From Skeletonema tropicum (Eukaryota; Bacillariophyta; Thalassiosirophyceae; Thalassiosirales; Thalassiosiraceae), in assembly GCA_037178625.1 (NCBI GenBank), contig CM074129.1, positions 1,116,001 to 1,180,000 of the forward strand: a stretch of DNA of 64,000 nucleotides. The letters run 5' to 3'. The notes under the pieces are model-generated. The model was given only the letters and a program-made list of their open reading frames with translations, was not told the origin of the DNA and did not search any database. The position numbers and the translations under genes were made by a program. Below, piece by piece: positions 1-11,900 of this stretch (the stretch's first letter is position 1; every line of letters begins with the position of its first letter).

Positions 1-191
1 GCACTAATTTAAGTAGTGATATATATATAGAAGTATGAAGTCATTATTTCTTTGAAAATGGAAATCTATACGCGTTACGACAGCAAAGGGTTATCAAAAA
101 TCGAGCTCGGGCTCGGGCCATCCAAGCCAAAACAACCGAACCATGGCACCAGCGCAGCCGCCAGCATCCAGGGTGTGCAATCAGTAACACG
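1..191. other. 5' flank of the oxygenase gene
   Basis: This is the upstream region of the gene starting at 192. It includes a GC-rich GAGCTCGGGCTCGGGCC stretch around 104-119. No other gene or clear promoter motif was recognised. Confidence 0.3.
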
Positions 192-2060
192 ATGAAGCTA
201 CGCGTCCTCTCCATGTACTACGCCTACACCATTGCGCTGTGCACCCAAGCTGCGGTCGTCAATGCATTCAGCCGCTGTGCACATACAACGCTGAGCCACA
301 TCAAATTGATGAATGACGTCACAACACAGTTTTACGCCGTACAAGCGACATCAGCATCGATGCCATCGGAGAGTATTGAGGGGGAGTTGGAAGATGATAT
401 CAGTCTCACAACGGCATCTAAAGAGAGTGGACTTCAACTGCTTGACAAAGTAGACAATTTGTTATCATCTAGTGATCAATCAATAAGTCAGAACATGTTG
501 ACGAAAATCAGTCTCGACGTCGAAAACGATGTGAGGTGGGCAAAAGAATCTCCATTACCATTTGAAAGTGATCACAGCAATCATGTCGTAGGGGGCGGTC
601 CGTCGGAGACCACAGGTCGAAATATTGAGTATGAACCAATATCTGTAACAACATCAACTGAAGCATCATCATCTGTCACCACTACAATCGCCCAACGTAC
701 AAAGCCATCATCGCCTTTATTAACTCAAAATGAAATCACGATACTAAGAGAGGCGGTAGACGCATATTGGGAGTACTTGGCCTCAACCAAAGATGAAGAT
801 TCTTCGACGAAAAGCCGGTTTACATATCAGAGAAAGGGAAACAGTGAAGCTCATTTATCTGACGTTTTGCGTTATTATGAACAAAATCATGACGGAGAGG
901 AGAGGCAACAGCAACTGTCTGCCCTTGTAGACAAACTGTTATTGGACCGTGTATATCCCTGGGTGCGAGATGCATTCCTATCCAAAGAGGTTGAGTCCAA
1001 TAGCGATCTGTATGTCTATGATGCAATCTTCATTCGTTATAATGCCACTGAGGCAGAGAATATTGGTGCGGGACAACCGCTACATCGTGATTTGGGATAC
1101 GTGTCGGTCAATATAATGCTTAATTCTCAAGATGAATTTAGCGGTGGTGGAACTTTCTTTGAGAATCAACTCCTTCCTGTTATACTGAATGAGGGAGATG
1201 GAACATCAAATGATGATATTCATCCACTGAAACCATTGGGGCCTGGCCATGCCCTTGCACATTTTAGTTCGGATCGTCATGCCGGATCGGCGACGTTTGA
1301 TGGAGTGCGGGATATATTAGTATTGTTCGTCGCAGCAGCAGCTAGTAGGGCACCAAAGTGGGAAGTTGCCGCGAGATTGAAATCGACGGCTCGGGCTTAT
1401 TGTAGCGATGCTAATGATGGCTCCTCAACTAGTAGTAGCATCGATGAGCAATTATTGTGTCGTGTTCGTCATCACAGATTATCAATCGAACAAGTTCCCA
1501 GCGACGGAGAGGCTTGGCACTATTTAGGAATGGCATTGCTCGACTACCACACTTATGAGGTCGCCTTGCAACAGCAGAAGGGCTGTACAAATTCTGATAT
1601 TGACTCGATTTTGAGATTAGCTATATCTTGTCTTGAAGAAGCTACCACCTACACACCCTGCGATGGACGACTCCAGAACAATCTTGGTCTTGCTTGGGAA
1701 CATCTTTTCGAGCTTCATCAATCAACAGATGGAAAGGATGGGATGTCATTAGCGGCTTTTAGTAGTTTAGATAGTCTACGTGGAAAAGTAGCGGAGGCAT
1801 ATAGTCGATCAATACAAATACACGCTCTATGCAAGCAGGCAGGATGTGACGTCAATACTGATTATGAATGTGCGTGTCTAAATTATGGTTTGTTCCTGTC
1901 TAAACTGGATGATTTTGAGGGTGCAATCGACATTCTTTCACTGGTAGCAGCGAATTATGAAGATGAGGATATTGATTCTGATGCAGTTGGCGCTTCAAGA
2001 GTTCTGCGGGATGCGAGCAATTTATTAGGATTCTGTAAAAGGCAGATTCAAAAGTCATGA
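192..2060 (+). CDS. 2OG-Fe(II) oxygenase (prolyl-4-hydroxylase-like) with C-terminal TPRs
   Basis: The 622-residue protein opens with a hydrophobic signal peptide (about 1-25) ending in VVNAFS, which resembles the diatom plastid A-F junction; ER or secretory targeting is equally possible. Residues about 230-385 form a double-stranded beta-helix oxygenase domain. H298 and D300 (HRD) with H363 give the iron-binding HxD...H triad, and R373 sits ten residues later, where the family binds 2-oxoglutarate. A GGGTFFE strand lies between them. This pattern fits prolyl-4-hydroxylase-type enzymes, which hydroxylate protein side chains using iron, oxygen and 2-oxoglutarate. Residues about 430-622 contain helical TPR-like pairs (for example YLGMALLDYHTYEVAL and NYGLFLSKLDDFEGAIDIL), suggesting protein binding. 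Residues 50-180 are low-complexity. The frame is single and uninterrupted, and the first ATG is used. The substrate cannot be inferred. Confidence 0.8.
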   Translation: MKLRVLSMYYAYTIALCTQAAVVNAFSRCAHTTLSHIKLMNDVTTQFYAVQATSASMPSESIEGELEDDISLTTASKESGLQLLDKVDNLLSSSDQSISQNMLTKISLDVENDVRWAKESPLPFESDHSNHVVGGGPSETTGRNIEYEPISVTTSTEASSSVTTTIAQRTKPSSPLLTQNEITILREAVDAYWEYLASTKDEDSSTKSRFTYQRKGNSEAHLSDVLRYYEQNHDGEERQQQLSALVDKLLLDRVYPWVRDAFLSKEVESNSDLYVYDAIFIRYNATEAENIGAGQPLHRDLGYVSVNIMLNSQDEFSGGGTFFENQLLPVILNEGDGTSNDDIHPLKPLGPGHALAHFSSDRHAGSATFDGVRDILVLFVAAAASRAPKWEVAARLKSTARAYCSDANDGSSTSSSIDEQLLCRVRHHRLSIEQVPSDGEAWHYLGMALLDYHTYEVALQQQKGCTNSDIDSILRLAISCLEEATTYTPCDGRLQNNLGLAWEHLFELHQSTDGKDGMSLAAFSSLDSLRGKVAEAYSRSIQIHALCKQAGCDVNTDYECACLNYGLFLSKLDDFEGAIDILSLVAANYEDEDIDSDAVGASRVLRDASNLLGFCKRQIQKS

Positions 2061-3024
2061 ACTGTACGACTGTGTTATTATTGTTCCTAATGTCGGTGTC
2101 CTGTCATGATGAGTGATAGTAAGTGCAATAAAATTTAAGATGAGGAGGCTTGAGCATGTTCAAATTCATCATGGAGGACTCGTTCTGTAGAGGGATGAGA
2201 TTGATTTTCACGTCAAGCCGTGAGACAGCAATACCCTTACCCTTTCTATCGACTGTTGGCAATTGAATCACAGCATAACGATAACGTTAGGCAAACTCTT
2301 CACTATCCCCTACGAACCCCAACTCAGCCTATCTACCCCTCAAAATCTCAGCCTATTAGCCAAAAATTTATTTACCCTTGTTCATTACCTAGAAAGAAGT
2401 TACTAGGTGACAAAGGTGGGGATAAGTCCTCAAATCTCAGACTACTTATATAAGTACATAGCCAAAATTCTTTACCGCCGTGGGGCATAGTTGAGAGCGT
2501 ATTGGAGTACCTCTCTCTAGAGAGGTAAGTCTCTAATCTAAGTACATACTTAGCTACATCTAAATCTAAATAATGAGAGGAGCTAAGGCGTTCGGTCGGT
2601 CGGTCGGTCGGTCGGTCGGTCGGTCGTTCTGTCCGGGCCCTTTGGCGTGTCCTTTGGCCTTCACGGGCATTTTCGATCGACTCTTTCTTTGATTGGCTTG
2701 ATTTGACCCCTTGCCCCCCCCGTTTTTAGAATTTTCGATTGACTCTTTCTTTGATTGGCTTAGATTTGATTGTTCAGGGGGGGAGCGTTTCTTACACAGG
2801 TATCTACTCTCAAGGGGAGGTGCAATGTGATACCACCCTATCCTCTGCCGAGATCAACCTTCATCTCCAAACACACCTCATCCATGTCTCCAACATCCTC
2901 AACAACGTACAGGAGGATTTGGATGATGCAAAGACCACGATCGAACAGGTCAATTGCTCCTTGACTAACTGGAAAACAAAATTTGATATTGTGTGTAACT
3001 TAGCACAGAGTTCTGGGGTCGATC
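2061..3024. other. Intergenic region with tetranucleotide and 38-bp direct repeats
   Basis: No gene with an ATG start is convincing here. A GGTC tetranucleotide tract occupies about 2592-2627. A near-identical 38-bp segment occurs at about 2669-2706 and again at 2731-2769. A frame without ATG (2739-3068) encodes a coiled-coil-like peptide and could be an upstream exon of the next gene or a remnant, but no matching donor site was found. Confidence 0.4.
2592..2627. repeat. GGTC microsatellite
   Basis: About nine tandem copies of the tetranucleotide GGTC are directly visible between the oxygenase gene and the Pro-Ser gene. Confidence 0.9.
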
Positions 3025-6000
3025 TTGAAACCCTCAACAATACCTGCAGTGGACTGCGGTTCAGTTGATACGCCGATCTCGTGCTGGTCGCCGTATGATG
3101 GGCCTCTCATGCCCACTGGAGTAGTGTTCGGAGCCTGTCTCGGCACTGATGATAAAGTGACTATTGCTTTGACTGTGGATCTGATTGTCAGTACAGCAAG
3201 ATATGATGTAGCGATGTACATCAATCTCGATGGAGGGAGTGCAAGGACAGGGACAGAGTGTGCGATCGTGCCTATGGTAGATGGCACATACGGTGACGTG
3301 ACCGTCGCAACAACTGGAGATGGAACTGATCAAGATCATTGCCCCGATTTCACAACCACCGGAACCCTAAAAAATTTTGCATTCGAAGCAATAACTCTCC
3401 AGTGTGCTGACGTATTTTCGTCTTCATCATCCACGGATGAATCAGATGGCTTGCTGGATTTCGATATTGCCATTTCCTGGCAGCAAAACGCCAAAAACAA
3501 TTGCAATTTTGATGGGAATTTTGCTAATCTTCCCAAACCTGGATCAAAACCGAAGTGCTGGGTTCCAGATCCAAATTTTGGTGTCCAACGTATTAACGTT
3601 CCGATCTACATTCCTCCCTATGTAACTCCCACTTCAGTGCCAAGTTCGGCTCCCTCAGAATCGACCATTCCGACATCTCAGCCATCGTTGAACCCATCTG
3701 TGTCTACAGCTCCGAGTGGGGAGCCCAGCAGTACTCCGTCACACGTGCCTAGTTTGGCTCCCTCTTCAGAACCATCATCACTGCCATCATTGAATCCATC
3801 CATTTCAACAGCTCCAAGTGGGGAGCCCAGCACTGTTCCGTCGAACGTGCCTAGTTTAGCTCCCTCTTCACAACCATCATCACAGCCATCTTTGAATCCA
3901 TCCATTTCAACAGCTCCGAGTGGGAAGCCCAGCAGTACTCCGTCACACGTGCCTAGCTTGGCTCCCTCTTCAGAACCGTCATCACTGCCATCATTGAATC
4001 CATCCATTTCAACAGCTCCGAGTGGGGAGCCCAGCAGTACTCCGTCATCCATGCCTAGTTTGGCTCCATCTTCACAACCATCATCACAGCCGTCATTGGA
4101 ACCTTCTGTATCAATTGCTCCTTCTCTCTCATCTAGACCTTCTTACTCAACAGAAGAACCTTCCTCTGTACCAAGTACTTCCTCACAGCCATCAGAAAGT
4201 GCTGCTCCGTCGGATGTGCCCAGTTTGTCTCCCTCTCAATCTGTTCAGCCATCATCACATCCAAGTGAGGCTCCCTCTGAATCTGCTCAACCATCATCAC
4301 AGCCGTCGATAGGACCATCTGTATCAGTTGCTCCTTCTCTCTCATCTAGACCTTCTTACTCAACAGAAGAACCTTCCTCTGTACCAAGTACTTCCTCACA
4401 GCCATCAGAAAGTGCTGCTCCGTCGGATGTGCCCAGTTTGTCTCCCTCTCAATCTGTTCAGCCATCATCACATCCAAGTGAGGCTCCCTCTGAATCTGCT
4501 CAACCATCATCACAGCCGTCGATAGGACCATCTGTATCAGTTGCTCCTTCTCTCTCAGCTAGACCTTCTTCCTCAACAGAAGAACCTTCCTCTGTACCAA
4601 GTACTTCCTCGCAGCCATCACAGAGTCCTTCATTGAATCCTACTATATCCTCCAGGCCTTCCTCGGATCCAACAGCAAAACCAACTGATCAGGTAAGTTT
4701 TATCCTTGAGTTTATTTTCCCGTGCATCATACTCTCTACCACAAATTATTGAGACAGTTGCATCAGACACATCTCACTTTTCTATCATTTGTTTCTTTGT
4801 ACGCAACCTTCCTTTCCTCCAACTGGCTCTCCGTATTATCCGGATTGGACCAATACTGAGCAAGTGTGTATCAACGACGGTGCCACTCCAGAGTATATGA
4901 AAATTCTCCAGAGAGCGAATTACCTCTACATGGATAAACAAGAATGCTGCGGTAAGACAATGTGTTCAAGAGCTTGAAGTTTTGTTTCGATTCGTTATGC
5001 TGTAATGTCTTGTATTATTTTTGTTCCCTTCGCCTCCACCTCTAATTTATATTCACCCTCTCGTCCTATCTAACAGAGGAACATTTCTCCTGGAGAGTGA
5101 GGCAGTGCATGGGGAATGATGAACCTGTATACTATCGAGACGGATGGACCTCAACTTGCAAAAAAGGCGATACCCGAGATGACTACGATATTGCATTCGA
5201 TACATTGGCGGAATGCTGTAAAGAGCAAGTGTGAGTACAGTTGTTTCTGACAGTGCATGTAGCATCGATACATGGTTTATTGTGTCACCTAATAATCACA
5301 TTCCTCATCCTCGTTTGTTGTTGTTGTTGTATCTTAATATGAACAGATGGTGGGATGAGTATGGATGTTTGCAGTCAAGTCCCAAAGTAATAGAATTCGA
5401 ATGCACTATCGATTTGGTAGAGCTTGCCGAACCTACGAACTGCCAAGATGCAGATGCCATTGCAAAACGAATGCAGGATGCAATGGCTTCCGCAATGCCA
5501 GGCGGAACAACCATCCTTGTGGTGGGCCTTGGAGGCATCACCATTGAGAATGATGTTGCTTCAGGAACTACTCAATGCGGAGGTACCATTTCAGGGGGCT
5601 ACCAGGGTGATTACTCCACAGCTTCAGATTACTCGGATCCCCCAGGCACTACTACTTCGGTCACGTTTCGTGTATCCACAGATTGTCCCAGCTCTGGCTG
5701 TACCGATGCTCAATCTGTCCAGTCATTGTATGACACGACACTTCAGAGTCTGTTGACCTACGCACAAGGAAATATGACGCAAGATATTGTCAGTTCAGCT
5801 GATAGAAACCCAGCCGTACCACAACTTCAATATATTGTGGTAGATAGTGCTACGATGACATCTGATGGCACATACACGAATCCCTTGAACGATGAAGATT
5901 CTTTGATTGAAGCCACTTCATTCACAGTTGAAGCAGAGCTGTCAGTCACTGGCTTTGACACCTCTTCTTTTGACGCTGCGGAAAAAGCTGAGGCCATCTC

Positions 6001-7184
6001 TTTCTTTCAAGCTGCACTTGAGACAACACTCGCATCAGAAGGTCTCTCGTATCCTGTGAAGGTCACCGATATTGTGGATGGAAAGATAATGTACGAAACA
6101 TTCATAACCGCTGACTCAGCGTCAGAAGCATCGGCGGCGGCGTCAAGTATTGAGACTGAGCTTGCAGAAGATGCTAGAAGGGCTACTATTGCATCCAATG
6201 CCGTTTCCGAAGCGAGCGGTTCTTCTATTGCATCCACATTCAGTAGTGGCTTCACAATTGATGCAAGTACGCAGACGGCCATAACTGAAATTCCTGTTGC
6301 CAAGCTTATTGTAGAAGGGCAGTTTCTCACGAGCCAGACAAGCTTTGGCTCTAGCGATGAAAGTTACTTAGAGAAGGCAATATATGAAGTACTCCTTGAT
6401 CAGGGAGTACTATCGGAAGGGGGCAGAGTCGAAGTGACTGGATACGATGGTGGTTTGATTACATACGAGGTCATCTCATATGTTGATGCTACTTCAAATG
6501 TGAAAAGTGAATGCTGACAGCATCGCTTCACAGATTGTTGATTCTTCCACAACTGATCAAATCGCAAGCGCGGCAAACTCGTCACCCGACTGCTGTACCC
6601 CCGTCGCCTTCGCAGTATTTGAGAGTACCTATCTGAGTACATCAGGGGTACCGTCCCGTGGCTGGTGGCCAGATTGGGATTTCGGTGAGAGAACTTGTAG
6701 GAGTAGCGGAAAGGCCCCAGCTTACATGAATCGTAATGTCGACGAATACTTTTCTGCATCTAAGCGAGAGTGCTGTCAGCACTGGTTTCCTTATAATCTG
6801 AAGGGCTGCGTTGGAAAATCCATTGAAAGTTCTACGAAAGAGTACTTCGTGCCGAATTGGAAGGATTTCAACTGTAACAAAAAGCAGGAGGGAGAGATGG
6901 ACGATTGGGAGCTGGCCGATAAATTTGAATCTTTGGAGGAGTGCTGCAAAAAGAGATTCTTTTACTCATTTGTTGGTTGCTGCGCTGCTTCCGGCTCGGA
7001 TGAGTGTGGTCTTTCGTCGCAGACACTGTATTTTCCTCGAGATGGAAAGTGTGTAGGAGGCACTGCAAGTTCAATGGAACAATACGAGATAAATGTTTCA
7101 AAGTCTTCGGTTCGAGAATGTTGTGCTTCAAACTTCGGGTGGATGACTTCAAGAGTTTGCTGTGTGAACTCTGGGGGGTGCTAA
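3025..7184 (+). CDS. Secreted-type Pro/Ser-repeat, Cys-rich module protein (multi-exon, 5' end unresolved, one likely frameshift)
   Basis: The coding sequence is spliced. The first visible exon has no good ATG (the first in frame is 3109) and follows a CTGCAG acceptor-like site near 3044-3049, so an upstream exon is probably missing. It encodes a beta-rich head, then about 150 residues of PS-x-x-PS repeats, and ends with a GTAAGT donor at 4693. Later exons are 5077-5230 and 5347 onward, with GT-AG introns at 4952-5076 and 5231-5346. The intron-1 acceptor is unclear: the only in-phase AG I found is at 4859-4860. At least five modules share the pattern W/Y-x-PDW...C...Y(M)...ECC...F/W...C: two around 4825-5370 and three at 6655-7180. 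A Ser/Ala-rich region of about 380 residues lies between them. The frame changes at the A4 run 6503-6506. The modules resemble a diatom extracellular family of unknown function. Confidence 0.65.
3625..4690 (+). repeat. Coding Pro-Ser tandem repeats
   Basis: Within the secreted gene, PS-dipeptide repeats (for example LAPSSEPSSLPSLNPS) are arranged in larger units. A block of about 213 bp is repeated almost exactly at about 4108-4320 and 4321-4533. Such tracts usually act as extended, glycosylated stalks in extracellular proteins (family knowledge). Confidence 0.8.
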
Positions 7185-7819
7185 ACTTAGGCTGACGGTC
7201 AGTCTGAGGGGGTTTGATGACATTGATGATGTGGAAGGGGGTTAGATGTTAGATGTAGAACATTGGTTCACTGGGGGTGAACGAGAACAAGATCATATAT
7301 AGCTCGAAGTAGAGTACTGTAAAAATCGTTTCGAGAACACTTTATGTGAGTGTGAGCTTATGATGACCCCAGATCTTCCTCCTTTACCCCACATCTCTTC
7401 ACCTGTATGTATATCTGCAGGTTCAGCTCTTATTCTTATGGGTACTTATGGTGATAGGAATAGGAATAGGAAGGACACTGATGCTAGCGAGGTGGCTAGC
7501 TAAAAGAGGCTGAAGACACCTGTCTCGGCAATCGAGTCAGCATGCAGACGGGGGAGGTCCGCCTCCGCCTTCCACGAGGGTTCATAATATCTTGTCTTTT
7601 GATTAACGTCTTTTGTTTCTTTTAATAGTTCTCATATTATTATGTATCAAATAACTGATGAACAAATCGAGACGTTAAAGTCACCTTAAACCATCGTGGT
7701 CCAAACCATCGTGGTCCATCAAGCCAAGATCGCAAGACGAAGATAAGTTATGGCAGCAAGCTACGCAAGGTCGGCAGTAGCTAGCACACTCTGAAAACAA
7801 TGAATACAAAGCATCCACA
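7185..7819. other. Intergenic region
   Basis: These 635 bp separate the Cys-rich gene from the ferrochelatase gene. A perfect 15-bp tandem duplication (AAACCATCGTGGTCC) lies at 7688-7717, about 100 bp before the next start codon. Nothing else was recognised. Confidence 0.35.
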
Positions 7820-8803
7820 ATGATCAGCGGCGTCACCAAACCATCAATAATACTGTTTCTAACCTCCTTCTTTGTAGGGCAGCATCAGCAAGAGGTATCT
7901 GCATTCAGCCTCTCCTCACAACGAACCAAAAATCATCCAGCTTCGTCGCTCCCTCAGACAATCAAATTATACACATCAAATAATGACGATGATTTCTTTG
8001 ATCCATTCCTCCACTCACCACACGACTATCCCGATGGTGTCGATAACGGTCCAGAAGACGGCGGTAGTAGTATAACTTCTCCGAATGGCTTCTTGGGTGC
8101 CATTGATGAGATTTTTCAGAGTGATGCTGCATCATCGTTTGGCGTTTCGTCCATTACTACTTCTTCATCTTCAGAGCCATCATCAGTATCATCTCCGCCA
8201 ACTGATACTATTAGCGATGATCTATTCGATCCATTATTAAGTCCACACGCCTACCCCGACGGAACCAATGCTGGCCCTACTCTACCAGAAGCTACCTCAC
8301 AATCCCAATCGTCAACCACTACTACCAAAAAGAAGCTTGCAATTTTACTAATCGATCACGGAAGTAAACGAGAGGCGAGTAATCAACACTTACAATTTAT
8401 TGCCGAGACATATCAAGCTAGTATTATTCAAAGGGATGCTACCACAACTACTGTAGAGGAGGTATCCACCATTCGAAGAAGTGGGAGGGAAACAATCGTA
8501 CGAGCAGCACACATGGAAATCGCCGAGCCGAGCATCCTAACATCTCTACGGAATATCATTACCATTGACAGAGCTACTGAAATTGTCTGTGTTCCATACT
8601 TTTTAAGCCCCGGGAAACATTCTACGGTGGATGTACCAAATTTGATTGCAGAAGCAAAGAAAGTTTTGGGGGATGAGGGATTGTTGTCGCATGGTGGGGC
8701 GGTAAATATTTTGAGTAGTCAAGCTCTGGGGACGCAACTTGAGTTTATGTTGGGTGGGGTGGATGAGCTGGTTGATTTGGCGCTGAAGGATGATAGTATT
8801 TAA
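7820..8803 (+). CDS. sirB: Plastid sirohydrochlorin ferrochelatase (CbiX/SirB-type)
   Basis: The 327-residue protein has a signal peptide (about 1-27) followed by VSAFSLSS, a typical diatom plastid targeting junction with F at +1. Residues 172-327 form a short CbiX-type chelatase domain. LLIDHGS carries the N-terminal metal-binding H180, FLSPGKH the second H267, and AHMEIAEPSI the central helix. The enzyme inserts iron into sirohydrochlorin to make siroheme for plastid nitrite and sulfite reductases (established for the family). An unusual linker of about 145 residues contains two copies of an FDP-x-L-x-SPH-x-YPDG motif (59-78 and 136-153). The start follows from the signal peptide. The gene ends 134 bp from the convergent giant gene. 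The fold assignment is firm; the metal specificity is inferred. Confidence 0.82.
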   Translation: MISGVTKPSIILFLTSFFVGQHQQEVSAFSLSSQRTKNHPASSLPQTIKLYTSNNDDDFFDPFLHSPHDYPDGVDNGPEDGGSSITSPNGFLGAIDEIFQSDAASSFGVSSITTSSSSEPSSVSSPPTDTISDDLFDPLLSPHAYPDGTNAGPTLPEATSQSQSSTTTTKKKLAILLIDHGSKREASNQHLQFIAETYQASIIQRDATTTTVEEVSTIRRSGRETIVRAAHMEIAEPSILTSLRNIITIDRATEIVCVPYFLSPGKHSTVDVPNLIAEAKKVLGDEGLLSHGGAVNILSSQALGTQLEFMLGGVDELVDLALKDDSI

Positions 8804-8937
8804 TGAGAAATGAATGAATCATTTTTGATTGACGATAGACTTTATTCTTTATTTGCTTCAATAATGATGGATACGTTCTAAACCCCTTACTTATTATGTA
8901 CAATGGTTGATGGCTATGGTTCGTCTGTCTATTCCAT

Positions 8938-11900
8938 TCACCACCCAATCACTCCAGCACCAACCTCATCCGCAAGCAAATCATCATTCTGATCTTCGGG
9001 ATGTGGAGCCTCATAGTCATCCTGACTAATACACGTTCCATATCCTCTTCGTGCGGTAAACAATTCCTCCAACAGTGCCCCATCGTCACATGCGATTATA
9101 TGCGCTCGTTCTACACCCTTGTCAAGAGCATCGGTAGCCCAACCCATCTTCAACAGCATAGACTGAACCTTGGGATTTTTAGCCGCCGCAGTGGGACTGT
9201 TCCAGTGGGGGAAGCCAGTCTTACCGTGAATCTTGAGTCCATGGTGGGATAGAATCTGAAGCGCATTAGATCGTTGAATCATTTGGATTCGCTGGTTGGC
9301 ATTGGCATCTCTGCTGTTGTTGCTACCACGCATGACCAATGGCTTTGTCGAGAAGTAGACTACCTTGGAGGCCTTGAGGGCACCGGCAGTGAATCCAGCC
9401 AGTTGCTCTGATTTGATGTTGAGTGCTTGTCCATCTTCTGTGAAACCGAGAGGTGTTAGCAAGACAACGTCGCTTCTGGAAATGAAGCGATTGATTCTAT
9501 CTGTTTGCAGTGTTTTGGGGTAGCCTGTGTGTTGATAATCGACACCATCTACAACGCCATATTTCTTAGCGGTGATGAAACATCCACTGACAACATTACA
9601 ATTGGCACCTTTATTCCTCAAACATCTGTTCAATTGACGCTCAACTTCGAATCGGCAAAAACCTGCCTCTTCTTCGAGGACTCTCAGTGCTGTGTCAGTA
9701 GTAACTCTCACGCCTGACTTCAAGTGCGTTGACCTCCCTTCCAACTTATCCAATCTTTTCGATACCTGTGTCCTGCAACCAACGCATAACACTATCTTCA
9801 TTCCAAATAGCCACGTCAATGCGATATCATCCATCACGCTATTGAACTTTTCTACGTCACTGATCAAGTCTCCTGGAATATGGTAGACAATAGTAGAGTG
9901 ACGATGGTTCACAATATAAGGTGAAGAATCTCGTAGAAGAGAGACGAAAGGGTAATCGGTTGGCAGAAGACACGACTCTTCACTCGAAGATACATCTGTG
10001 GAATATGATGCATCGAAGTCAGCTTGGCACATGGAAATCAACTCCAATGCCTCTATGTCTGCGGTCAATACGTCAGAAGTGGTACTTGAGAGCTTTGGTA
10101 GATCTTTTGAGAGGTCTAGTGCTTCATCGGGGAGTGCTAATTCTTCTTCCGGAGGAGATGCAGTTGCTGGAGTAGAACTATCATCTTCTTGCTCATTCTC
10201 AGCCACCACTTCTTCCTTTACCGCTTCTTCCTTCACTAATTCTTCCTTAACACTCTTCCCAGATTCTAGAAGTTCCAGCTCTCTCCGAATCTTTTCCTCC
10301 ACTGCTGCTATTTCGGCATCAAGCTTCGATTTTTCTTCAGCTAGACGTTGCTCAAGCTGCACTTCCACTTGCCGCTTCTGCTCTTCGGCCAATCTAGCTT
10401 CTTCCCTCGCTTTTGCTTCTGCCAAAGCAACATCTATTTTCGACTTCTCTTCAGCGATACGTTTCTCCAGCGCCTCCTCGGTCAGGCGTCTTTGCTCTTC
10501 CATCCATTTCTCCTGCTTCAATTTCTGTTCCGACAGCAGCACCTCGAGCGCCTGTGCATCTTTCTCTGCCTTGATGCGAGCCGCGTCGGCCTCTGCTGCC
10601 TTCCTCTGAGCTTCAGATCTTTCGGCAGCTGCCGTTTCCTTCTCTTTGTTCATGGTGAGTCTCTCCTCCTCGAACTTCTCAAGCTGAAATAATAGCTTTT
10701 TCTCAGCTTCGGATATCAGCGCTGCTACTTTGGTCTTTTCCTCTACTAGTCGTTTTCCATCGTCAGTACGTGCTCGCTCAGCATCAGACAGTTTAGCTGA
10801 AAGTGCAGACTTCTCCTCGGCAAAACGTTGCTCCAGACGCTCAGCTTCTTTCTCCGCACGGATGCGAGATGCTTCGATCTCTAGTATCCTCATCTCAGCC
10901 AAGCGTTTCTCCAGCTGTGCATCAACCAATTGTTTCTGCGCTTCGGCCAATCTAGCTTCTTCCTTCGCTTTCGTATCTACCAAAGCAACATCTATTTTCG
11001 ACTTTTCTTCAGCGATGCGCTTCTCCAGCGCCTCATCAGTCAAACGTCTTTGCTCTTCCATCCACTTCTCCTGCTTCAATTTCTGTTCCGACAGCAGCAC
11101 CTCGAGTGCCTTTGCATCTTTCTCTGCCTTGATGCGAGCCGCATCTGCATCTGCCACCTTCCTCTGAGCTTCAGATCTCTCAGCAGCTGCCGTTTCCTTC
11201 TCTTTGCTCATCGTGAGTCTCTCCTCCTCGAACTTCTCAAGCTGCAATGCCAGCTTTTTCTCAGCTTCGGATATTAGCGCTGCTACTTTGGTCTTTTCTT
11301 CGACAAGTCGTTTTTCATCATCAGTACGTGCTCGCTCAGCATCAGATAATTTAGCTGAAAGTGCGGACTTCTCCTCGGCAAAACGTTGCTCCAGACGCTC
11401 AGCTTCCTTCTCCGCACGGATGCGAGCTGCTTCGATCTCTTGAATCCTTTTCTCTGCCTCTAATCTCTCAGCTTCTGCTCTAGCTCTATCATCTTTCAAT
11501 ATTTGCGTTTCCTCCTCGAACTTTTCAAGCTGGATTGATAGCCTTTTCTCTGTATCGTATAAAAGGGCGGCAATCTTGGTCTTCTCTTCGATGAGCCGTT
11601 TTTCCTCGGCAATCGTGGATTCCTTCTTTTCATCCACGAGGCGCTTTTCAATAGAATCCCTCGACTCGGTCATTTCATCCACAAGCCTGGCAGCGTTGGC
11701 TGCATCATCGCTAGCCCATTTTTCTGAATTGATTGTATTAGCAACTGAATCACCGCTTGGTTTGGCTCTGTTTCCTTCATTACCCTTGAAACCAACTGGT
11801 TTGGATGGTTGAATAGAACCTAGGCCATACACTCTAGAAGAAGAAGTGCCGAGAAATGACTCTCCACCCCAAAGCTTCACTGGTTCTTTCGGTTGAGACG

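Noticed and set aside
2220..2453. 77-codon plus-strand ORF
   Set aside because: No ATG at the frame start, no family resemblance and no conserved context.
3678..4312. Minus- and alternate-frame ORFs inside the Pro-Ser repeat exon
   Set aside because: They are repeat-derived shadows of the coding frame.
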